This document shows, one piece after another, positions 1 to 5,793 of a DNA stretch of 10,272 nucleotides. How positions within the stretch are numbered: the stretch's first letter is position 1; each line of letters opens with the position of its first letter. The stretch lies in contig JAVBYH010000283.1 in assembly GCA_030824175.1 (NCBI GenBank), forward strand, positions 1-10,272, written 5' to 3'. Origin of the DNA: Bacteroidota bacterium. Its GTDB lineage: Bacteria; Bacteroidota; Ignavibacteria; UBA10030; UBA8401. A model generated the notes under the pieces. It was not told the DNA's origin, did not search any database, and saw only the letters and a program-made list of their open reading frames with translations. Made by a program: the position numbers and the translations under genes.

Positions 1-1772
1 TCGGCATGGAGAACATCACGGAAAAGATCACCTCCGCCGTGACGCCGTCGATGACCGAGCGCCAGGCAATGGATGCCCGCAAAGCAGCATCCGCCGCGAT
101 CTCGAAGGAGAGCATGGAAAAAACCGGCCTCCGGTCGGACATCGTCAGCCTCTACCAGGGCAGCGAATACTGGCTCTACACATACAAGAAATACACGGAC
201 GTCAGGCTTGTGATGGCCCCGGAACAGCAGATCGCCTTCTATGGCGGCGATGCGGACAACTTCACGTTCCCCCGCTACGACCTGGATATGGCGTTCTTCC
301 GCGTGTACGAAAACGACGCCCCGGTGAAACCGAAGAACTTCCTGAAATGGAAATCGGCGGGCGTCGAGGACGGCGAACTCGTGTTTGTGTCGGGGCACCC
401 CGGCTCGACCAACCGCCTCCAGACGCTGGCGCAGACCGAATACCTGCGCGATTTTGTGTATCCCTCACGCCTGAAGTCACTCAAACGGCGCGTCGAGCTG
501 CTCCGCAGGTATTCGAAACTCGGACCTGAACAGGATCGCCGCGCGCTCGTGCAGATCTTCGGCATCGAGAACAGCCTGAAGGCATTGGGCGGTGAGTATG
601 AAGGACTCCTCGATGTGAAACTGATGGATCAGAAGCGGCGCGAGGAAAAAGCGCTGCGCGAGAGGGTCGCTGCCAATTCCGAACTGCATGCCCTGTACGC
701 CCCGGCGTGGGATTCGATCGCCGCGGCGATCGATCGTTCGAAAGCCCGCTTCAATATGACCATGAACCGCGGCTTGAGCGGCCGCCTCGCGACGATGGCG
801 CTGCAGCTTGTGCGCTACTCGGCCGAGATCAGAAAACCCAACGGCGAACGCACACGTGAATTTCAGGATGCGAACCTCCCCTCCTTGAAGTTCAGGCTCT
901 TCTCACCCGCACCGATCTACGCTGACCTTGAAGAAAACGATCTGGCGGACAGATTCGCCGCGGCGATCGAAGCCCTCGGCGCGAAAGATCCCTTCGTGGT
1001 GGCCGTGCTTGGCGGCAAGACGCCCGAGGGAGCCGCAAAGGACCTCGTGAGCGGCACGAAACTCGCCGACCCGAAGGTTCGCCAGGAACTCATGGCCGGC
1101 GGTGATTCGGCCATTGCGGCATCCACCGATCCGATGATCGTGCTTGCGCGGAAGATCGCGCCGATGGCCGACGAACTGAGAGAGTGGACCGAAAAGAATG
1201 TCAACGGTACAATTGAAGCGAACGGCGAAAAGATCGGCCGCGCACGCTTCGCCGTCTACGGCAAGACGATGTACCCGGATGCGAACTTCACGCTGCGCCT
1301 CTCCTACGGCACCGTGAAGGGCTATCCGATGAACGGCACGAACGCGCCGGCGCAGACAACGATGTTCGGCCTCTACGACCGCGCATTCAGCTTCGGCAAC
1401 ACAGGCGACTACGAACTGCCGAAACGCTTCATCGAGAACGCGAACAAGCTGAACCTCTCGACGAAGTACAACTACGTCAGCACGTGCGACATCATCGGCG
1501 GCAATTCGGGTTCCCCCGTCGTCAACAAGACGGGCGAATGCGTCGGCCTTATCTTCGACGGCAACATCGAAAGCCTCCCCGGCCGCTTCCTCTATACGGA
1601 AGAGAAGAACCGGGCGGTCTCGGTGAGCACCGGCGCGATGATCGAATGCATGCGCAAGGTGTACGATTCGAACGAACTCGCGAACGAGATCGAAGGCATC
1701 ACGCTCTCGCAGGATCTGAAGTCGGTGAAGGATGCGATGAAACCGGTCAGGAACATGAAGAAGAAAAAATAA
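1..1772 (+). CDS. S46 family dipeptidyl-peptidase (DPP7/DPP11-type), 5' partial
   Basis: Serine exopeptidase expected to remove dipeptides from the N-termini of peptides in the periplasm. The reading frame is open to the left edge (a Gly codon at 3-5 precedes the first Met at 6), so the true start is upstream. About 589 residues are visible, whereas S46 enzymes are usually about 700-720, so the signal peptide and the region with the catalytic His are missing. Numbering from the Met at 6, the segment GGDADNFTFPRYDLDMAFF (80-98) is the conserved block expected to supply the catalytic Asp. GGNSGSP (498-504) contains the nucleophile Ser501. The following VGLIFDGNIESLP places Gly519 eighteen residues after the Ser. 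This is the S1 position that is Gly in DPP7-like and Arg in DPP11-like members, so a preference for hydrophobic rather than acidic P1 residues is inferred. The C-terminus ends in a lysine run with no sorting domain visible. A repeat element and an intrinsic terminator follow. Confidence 0.93.
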   Translation, partial: GMENITEKITSAVTPSMTERQAMDARKAASAAISKESMEKTGLRSDIVSLYQGSEYWLYTYKKYTDVRLVMAPEQQIAFYGGDADNFTFPRYDLDMAFFRVYENDAPVKPKNFLKWKSAGVEDGELVFVSGHPGSTNRLQTLAQTEYLRDFVYPSRLKSLKRRVELLRRYSKLGPEQDRRALVQIFGIENSLKALGGEYEGLLDVKLMDQKRREEKALRERVAANSELHALYAPAWDSIAAAIDRSKARFNMTMNRGLSGRLATMALQLVRYSAEIRKPNGERTREFQDANLPSLKFRLFSPAPIYADLEENDLADRFAAAIEALGAKDPFVVAVLGGKTPEGAAKDLVSGTKLADPKVRQELMAGGDSAIAASTDPMIVLARKIAPMADELREWTEKNVNGTIEANGEKIGRARFAVYGKTMYPDANFTLRLSYGTVKGYPMNGTNAPAQTTMFGLYDRAFSFGNTGDYELPKRFIENANKLNLSTKYNYVSTCDIIGGNSGSPVVNKTGECVGLIFDGNIESLPGRFLYTEEKNRAVSVSTGAMIECMRKVYDSNELANEIEGITLSQDLKSVKDAMKPVRNMKKKK

Positions 1773-1787
1773 TGTGTTCGATCGATT

Positions 1788-1865
1788 TGTAGGACGAAAT
1801 GATATTTCGCCCAACCGAACGATCGTACGATGGTGGACCGGGGCGAAACGCCGTTTCGCGCTACA
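1788..1865. repeat. 78-bp two-hairpin palindromic element, copy A
   Basis: Begins TGTAG and ends CTACA. The left hairpin is GGACGAAAT (1792-1800), loop GAT, ATTTCGCCC (1804-1812), with one A/C mismatch. The right hairpin is GGGCGAAAC (1841-1849), loop GCC, GTTTCGCGC (1853-1861), with one mismatch. The 28-bp spacer (1813-1840) carries the palindrome ATCGTACGAT (1822-1831), whose GTAC sits at the exact centre of the element. It aligns without gaps to 5708-5785. It starts 15 nt after the stop codon of the S46 peptidase. No flanking target duplication is evident. There is no coding capacity, so any mobility would need an enzyme supplied elsewhere. Confidence 0.8.
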
Positions 1866-1896
1866 CGCTCCAATTACACATACGGGTATTTTCCAT

Positions 1897-1929
1897 AATA
1901 GGGCGAGATTTATCTCGCCCTATTTTTTT
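1897..1929 (+). terminator. Intrinsic terminator after the S46 peptidase gene
   Basis: Stem GGGCGAGAT (1901-1909), loop TT, ATCTCGCCC (1912-1920), extended outward by four A-T pairs (1897-1900 with 1921-1924). A run of seven T (1923-1929) follows, partly shared with the stem. The perfect stem and T-tract on the + strand fit Rho-independent termination of the gene ending at 1772. The arms share the GGGCGA core of the palindromic repeat family in this window. Confidence 0.85.
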
Positions 1930-1956
1930 GACTTTCCCCGTGTATTGGGTTACATT
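1928..1956 (+). promoter_or_regulatory. Candidate promoter of the zinc-peptidase gene
   Basis: TTGACT (1928-1933) is separated by 17 nt from TACATT (1951-1956), close to a sigma-70-type -35/-10 pair. The same bases also fit a Bacteroidota-like TTTG (1927-1930), 20 nt, TACATTTA (1951-1958), except for the last base. Either reading puts the transcription start at or within a few bases of the ATG at 1962, and no Shine-Dalgarno sequence precedes that ATG, so a leaderless mRNA is possible. The -35 lies directly in the T-tract of the preceding terminator. Confidence 0.4.
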
Positions 1957-1961
1957 TAAGC

Positions 1962-3071
1962 ATGAGATACTCGCTTTTATTTGTCCTTATTTCGCTCTTC
2001 GCTCTCGCGGCGGACGCGCAGGTGAATCCCAATTTCAACGTCAGCCTTTCGATCGACTACACATCGGCCGAGACGATGATCATGATGTGCGATCGCCAGA
2101 TGAACAATGCCCGCGACGTGGCGTCGAAGCCGGGCAACCAGATCGCGGCGTCGACGAGCCTGCTCCTGGCCCGCACGGACGAGCCGTTCAGCCATTTCAT
2201 CGGCGAGCTCGAACTGCTCCGCGACAATTTCAGGAGCCGCGATGACATCTACGGACTGCAGCAGACGCGCGCATCCCTGCCGAAGGTGAAGGCTCTGCTC
2301 GCGGAGTTGAAGAAACGGAATCTCGACAGGAAGATCGTGGCGACGATCGAGTCGTTCTTCCCGCAGTCGGCCAGGATCACGACATCGATCCCCGTGTATG
2401 TCGTGGCGATGGGACACGAGAATGCAGCGGCCTTCGTGCGCCGCGTGCGCTGGGTAAACGACCGGCCCGTGTTCGTCGGCGACAGCCAGGGCGAGCCGGT
2501 GATCGTATTGAATCTTGTGCGCATGGTGCAGTACGTGCCAGACGTTCAGGTGCAGGTGATCGAAACCCTCAGCACGCTCGCTCACGAGTCCTTCCATGCG
2601 GTGTTTTCGGTGTATCAGGAGACATCACCCGCGTGGAACAATGAACGGCACACACGGACGGCGTCCGGGGCGCTCGCCGAGCTCGTCCTGAATGAAGGTA
2701 TCGCATATTACATTTCGATGCAGCAGCAGGGATACCTCGAGTCGCCTCCGCGGGAGTGGTTCCGGGTGACGGGGAACGCGATCGGATCGCTGAACACCGT
2801 GATGGTGGAGATGTCGGCCCCCGGGCTGACGTACGAGCGGGCAAGCGAACTGCTCCTGAACGCGAACCTCTCGGGCTCCGCAGAGAAGAACTACGGGGCC
2901 ACGGCCGGCGTTCGTATGGCATACGAGATAGACCGCAGACTGGGCCGGGCGGCGTTGACGGGGACGATGGAGCGCGGAGCGGCGGATTTTTTCGCGAAGT
3001 ACCGGGAGGTGAGCCGCACGTACGACGACGTGCCGAAGATTGCGGAAGAAGTGTTGAACGGTTTAAAATAA
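1962..3071 (+). CDS. Secreted HExxH zinc metallopeptidase (DUF5700/DUF2268-like)
   Basis: 369-residue exported protein. Residues 1-19 form a signal peptide: MRY, then a hydrophobic stretch, ending ADA before Q20. This supports the ATG at 1962 although no Shine-Dalgarno site precedes it. The core motif is LAHESFHAVF, giving zinc ligands H208 and H212 and general base E209. LNEGIAYYI (243-251) offers E245 as a third, gluzincin-type ligand 33 residues after H212. The N-terminal part (about 30-130) is predicted largely helical and has no motif I recognise. The layout, with signal peptide, a YxSAExM-like start, a central HExxH and an EG(I/V)A(Y/H) helix, resembles uncharacterised putative Zn-peptidases of the DUF5700/DUF2268 kind. 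The family name is from memory and less sure than the metallopeptidase call. The substrate is unknown. It lies downstream of the S46 peptidase but is separated from it by a terminator, so it is probably transcribed on its own. Confidence 0.75.
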   Translation: MRYSLLFVLISLFALAADAQVNPNFNVSLSIDYTSAETMIMMCDRQMNNARDVASKPGNQIAASTSLLLARTDEPFSHFIGELELLRDNFRSRDDIYGLQQTRASLPKVKALLAELKKRNLDRKIVATIESFFPQSARITTSIPVYVVAMGHENAAAFVRRVRWVNDRPVFVGDSQGEPVIVLNLVRMVQYVPDVQVQVIETLSTLAHESFHAVFSVYQETSPAWNNERHTRTASGALAELVLNEGIAYYISMQQQGYLESPPREWFRVTGNAIGSLNTVMVEMSAPGLTYERASELLLNANLSGSAEKNYGATAGVRMAYEIDRRLGRAALTGTMERGAADFFAKYREVSRTYDDVPKIAEEVLNGLK

Positions 3072-3074
3072 CAA

Positions 3075-3099
3075 TAGGGCGAAACGCCGTTTCGCCCTA
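3075..3099. repeat. Single palindromic hairpin of the GGGCGA family
   Basis: Perfect 11-bp stem: TAGGGCGAAAC (3075-3085), loop GCC, GTTTCGCCCTA (3089-3099). The bases CA follow, giving the CTACA end (3097-3101) seen in the 78-bp elements. The left flank is AATAG rather than TGTAG. It begins 3 nt after the stop codon at 3069-3071 and precedes the convergent terminator. It has no T-tract, so it is unlikely to terminate transcription on its own. Confidence 0.75.
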
Positions 3100-3115
3100 C
3101 ATAGGACCGCAGGTG

Positions 3116-3144
3116 AAGGGGCGTATTGCATACGCCCCTTTTTT
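3116..3144 (+). terminator. Intrinsic terminator between convergent genes
   Basis: Stem AAGGGGCGTAT (3116-3126), loop TGC, ATACGCCCCTT (3130-3140), then a T-run to 3144. It is oriented to end the zinc-peptidase transcript on the + strand. The stop codon of the opposing permease gene (3146-3148) lies almost against it. On the - strand the hairpin follows that stop directly but lacks a good T-tract, so use in both directions is possible but weaker. The arm is again GGGCG plus a variable triplet with a 3-nt loop. Confidence 0.85.
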
Positions 3145-3145
3145 A

Positions 3146-4420
3146 TTATTCGTATCGCAACGATTCGATCGGGTCGAGGTTCGCCGCCTTCCATGCGGGA
3201 TACACGCCGAAGACGATGCCGATGAACGAGCAGAAGATGATCGCGACGATGTTCATTTCGAGCGCCGTCATCTGCATGAAGGGCGTATCCAGAATCGTCA
3301 CCACGTTATTCCACGGCAGAATCGGCGGAGCGCTCATCAGCAGCGACACCACGTTGCCCACCAGACTGCCGGCGATGATGCCGATGAACCCGCCGATCTG
3401 GCTGAACACGACGCATTCGCTCAGGAACTGCGTAAGCACGTTCAGCTTCGTGGCGCCGAGCGCCTTGCGGATGCCGATCTCTTTCGTGCGTTCAGTGACG
3501 GAGACGAGCATGATGTTCATGATGCCGACGCCGGCGGCGATGAGCGCGATCATCGCGATGCCGAGGGCGCCGATCTTCACCATGAACGTCATATCATTGA
3601 ACTGTTTGATGAGCGAGTCGTTCGAGAAGATCGCGAAATCGTCCTCCTCGCCGGGCTGAACCTGTCGCACGGTGCGGAGCACGGCGCGGGATTGTTCGAT
3701 AAGATCGTTGTACGTTTCCTGGTCCTTTCCCTGCACCATGATGTTGATCGAACGGTGGCTTCCGAACATGTCCAACGCGACCGTAATCGGAATAGCCACG
3801 AAGTTCCCCTGATTACCCCCGAGCGATGATCCCTTCTCCTCGATCGTGCCGATAACCTTGAAGGGGATGTTGTCGATCTTGATCTCCTCGCCGACCGGTG
3901 TGCCGCGCGGGAACAATTTTTCGACGACCCCGCTGCCGATGACGCACACCATCTTCGCGCCATCCACTTCCTGTGAGGAGAACGAGCGGCCCAGTTCAAC
4001 GGTCCAATTGTTCGTCGCAAAGCCGTCGGCGGTCTCGCCTAAAATATTAATATTCGGATTCGTCTTTTCCGCCCCCGCCGTGACCGACAGTGTGCGGACA
4101 TGCGCCTCGAGGGCGACGTATTTGGCCCCCGTGATCCGCTCGGCGAACCGCACCCCCTGCTCGTACGTGATATCCTTGCGGTTGCGGTATTTGTGCCGTT
4201 CATTGTGCGACGTCATCGCGGGGTATTTCTGGATCTGGAACGTGTTCGTCCCGAGCTCGCTGAGGCCGCTTTCGATGGCGCCCTGCAGCACACCCATCGC
4301 GGTCATCACGGCGATGATCGAGAAGACGCCAACCGCGATGCCGAGCAGCGTAAGGATGGAGCGGAGCTTGTTGGCCTTGATGGCGTTAACGGCCATCACA
4401 AAACTTTCTTGTACCTGCAT
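3146..4420 (-). CDS. MacB/FtsX-type ABC transporter permease 2
   Basis: 424-residue inner membrane permease, last gene of the efflux operon. The order is: short cytoplasmic start with NAIKANKLRSILTLLG (12-27), first membrane helix (about 21-43), a large periplasmic MacB_PCD-like domain (about 45-280), then three membrane helices at about 284-306, 340-362 and 387-408. The cytoplasmic signature SVTERTKEIGIRKALGA (307-323) is the loop that contacts the ATPase. It ends AANLDPIESLRYE, typical of the family. There are no Walker motifs, so it depends on the separate ATPase encoded upstream. It starts 27 nt after the stop of the paralogous permease gene and shares KYRNR(K/R)DI and PGxEDDFAI with it. 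Members of this class drive periplasmic substrates into a TolC-type channel by mechanotransmission rather than pumping across the inner membrane. The substrate is unknown. Confidence 0.93.
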   Translation of the reverse strand: MQVQESFVMAVNAIKANKLRSILTLLGIAVGVFSIIAVMTAMGVLQGAIESGLSELGTNTFQIQKYPAMTSHNERHKYRNRKDITYEQGVRFAERITGAKYVALEAHVRTLSVTAGAEKTNPNINILGETADGFATNNWTVELGRSFSSQEVDGAKMVCVIGSGVVEKLFPRGTPVGEEIKIDNIPFKVIGTIEEKGSSLGGNQGNFVAIPITVALDMFGSHRSINIMVQGKDQETYNDLIEQSRAVLRTVRQVQPGEEDDFAIFSNDSLIKQFNDMTFMVKIGALGIAMIALIAAGVGIMNIMLVSVTERTKEIGIRKALGATKLNVLTQFLSECVVFSQIGGFIGIIAGSLVGNVVSLLMSAPPILPWNNVVTILDTPFMQMTALEMNIVAIIFCSFIGIVFGVYPAWKAANLDPIESLRYE

Positions 4421-4447
4421 AGGGAACTCAGTGCTAATGGTGAACGA

Positions 4448-5683
4448 TTATTCGTACCGCAGGGCTTCGACAGGATCCAGCTTCGACGCCTTGTTTGCCG
4501 GAAGGAATCCGGAGACCATGCCTACCATGATGGAGATGAGGATCGCAACGAACACGACGCTCAGCGGCATGGATGTCGGCAGCACCTGGTTCAGGAGCAG
4601 CGAGAGCGGATACGAGATCGCCAGTCCGATAAGGCCGCCGACGAGCGAGAGCGTCGCCGATTCGATCAGGAATTGGAGGAGAATCGTCGACCGCTTCGCG
4701 CCGATCGCCTTGCGGATGCCGATCTCGCGCGTTCGTTCCGTGACAGAGACGAACATGATATTCATGATCCCGATGGCGCCCACGAAGAGCGAGAGCGCGG
4801 TGATGAAGAACCCGATGCCGCCGACGGCCATCTTGATGCCGTCGAACGTCTTGATGAACATGTCCTGCTGATTGATGGCGAAATCGTCTTCGGCGCCGGG
4901 TTTCACGTTGCGCGCCTTGCGGAGGATGCCGCGCAGCTCTTCCTTCGTGTTTTCGAGGTCCTTCACATCGACCGCCTTCACGTTGATCTGTATGCCGCGC
5001 CGGGCGCCGTACGTCTTGATGAACCTGTCCACGGGGATGTACATGCGATTGTCCATACTTTCGAGTCCCAGGAACATTCCTTGTTTCTCGAGGATGCCCA
5101 GGATGCGGAACGATCTGCCGGCGGCCTTGATTGTCTTTCCGATGGGTGTTTCGTTCGGGTAGAGGTTGTCGGCGATATCCGATCCGATCACGCACACGGG
5201 ACGGCCGCCGTCGGCTTCAGACTGATTGAAGAACCGGCCGACATCCACACCGACCCCGGCCGTTTCCGGAAATTGGTCGTTCACGCCGAGTACGGGGACA
5301 TTTTCCACGCTCTGCCCCTTGTATTTCACGGTGACGACCGTCCATGTGACGGGCGTCGCATTCTTGATCATCGTGGACTGGCGCTCGATGGCCTTGAACT
5401 GCTGCATCCGGATGTCGCGGCGGTTCCTGTACTTCCACCAGTCTTCGCCCCCGAAGAACCAGGGAAACTTCTGGACGTAGAGCACGTCCGCACCGATCTT
5501 CGAGATACTGTCGTCGACGGTGCGTGACAGTCCCTCCATGGCGGTGCCCATGAGGGTCACCGACACGATGCCGATCACGATGCCGAGCGTCGTCAGGACG
5601 GAACGCATCTTGTTGGCGCGGATCGCCTGGAACGAGATGAGCATCCCTTCCTTCACTTCATATGCAAAATCGTACAATCGCAT
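4448..5683 (-). CDS. MacB/FtsX-type ABC transporter permease 1
   Basis: 411-residue inner membrane permease. It carries the family start AIRANKMRSVLTTLG (20-34), a first helix (about 28-50), a periplasmic domain (about 52-283), then helices near 285-310, 338-362 and 374-395. The coupling loop is VSVTERTREIGIRKAIGA (312-329) and the end is SKLDPVEALRYE. An aromatic stretch FPWFFGGEDWWKYRNRRD (73-90) in the periplasmic domain is richer in Phe and Trp than the matching part of permease 2. The chosen ATG at 5683 lacks a clear Shine-Dalgarno site (only an AAAAGA stretch precedes it). A later Met (residue 14) has purine-rich AAGGAAGGG directly before it but would remove part of the conserved N-terminus. 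The gap to the ATPase gene is almost filled by a 78-bp repeat element. It probably pairs with permease 2 as a heterodimer. Confidence 0.93.
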   Translation of the reverse strand: MRLYDFAYEVKEGMLISFQAIRANKMRSVLTTLGIVIGIVSVTLMGTAMEGLSRTVDDSISKIGADVLYVQKFPWFFGGEDWWKYRNRRDIRMQQFKAIERQSTMIKNATPVTWTVVTVKYKGQSVENVPVLGVNDQFPETAGVGVDVGRFFNQSEADGGRPVCVIGSDIADNLYPNETPIGKTIKAAGRSFRILGILEKQGMFLGLESMDNRMYIPVDRFIKTYGARRGIQINVKAVDVKDLENTKEELRGILRKARNVKPGAEDDFAINQQDMFIKTFDGIKMAVGGIGFFITALSLFVGAIGIMNIMFVSVTERTREIGIRKAIGAKRSTILLQFLIESATLSLVGGLIGLAISYPLSLLLNQVLPTSMPLSVVFVAILISIMVGMVSGFLPANKASKLDPVEALRYE

Positions 5684-5707
5684 GGGCGCGTCTTTTAATT
5701 GGGATAC

Positions 5708-5785
5708 TGTAGGGCGAAACGGCGTTTCGCCCCGGTTGAGTTTCGTACTGCATTGCCACAGGGCGAGCTAACAGCTCGCCCTACA
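5708..5785. repeat. 78-bp two-hairpin palindromic element, copy B
   Basis: Begins TGTAG and ends CTACA. The left hairpin is GGGCGAAAC (5712-5720), loop GGC, GTTTCGCCC (5724-5732). The right hairpin is AGGGCGAGCT (5760-5769), loop AAC, AGCTCGCCCT (5773-5782). Both stems are perfect. The 28-nt interval (5733-5760) contains TCGTAC (5743-5748), with GTAC at the exact centre of the element. Length and register are identical to 1788-1865; by hand count 46 of 78 positions agree, nearly all in the hairpins and ends. It lies inside the efflux operon, 8 nt after the ATPase stop codon (read on the - strand) and 24 nt before the permease start. No T-tract follows on either strand, so it does not look like a terminator. 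Confidence 0.8.
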
Positions 5786-5793
5786 AAAAGACA

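Noticed and set aside
903..1814. Open - strand frame of 303 codons opposite the S46 peptidase
   Set aside because: The translation is His/Arg/Val-rich without motifs and lies antisense to a well-supported peptidase domain.
1773..1961. A possible CRISPR-like or tandem repeat array from the repeated GGGCGA palindromes
   Set aside because: There are only three palindromes here, with unequal spacing (about 28 and 35-40 nt between them), no uniform direct repeat and no cas genes nearby. They fit a dispersed palindromic element plus a terminator.
2756..3829. Open + strand frame of 357 codons crossing the convergent terminator
   Set aside because: It overlaps the zinc-peptidase C-terminus, both hairpins and the opposing permease gene, and its composition is low-complexity and charged. 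Not a credible gene.
4100..5527. Long + strand open frame (475 codons) opposite the two permease genes
   Set aside because: It spans the end of one permease gene and most of another, its translation is Asp/His/Arg-rich with no domain, and the opposite strand encodes clear FtsX-type permeases. It is an antisense shadow of GC-rich codons.
5708..5785. Copy B as an intrinsic terminator within the operon
   Set aside because: No T-run follows either hairpin on the - strand, and the downstream permeases clearly belong to the same export system.
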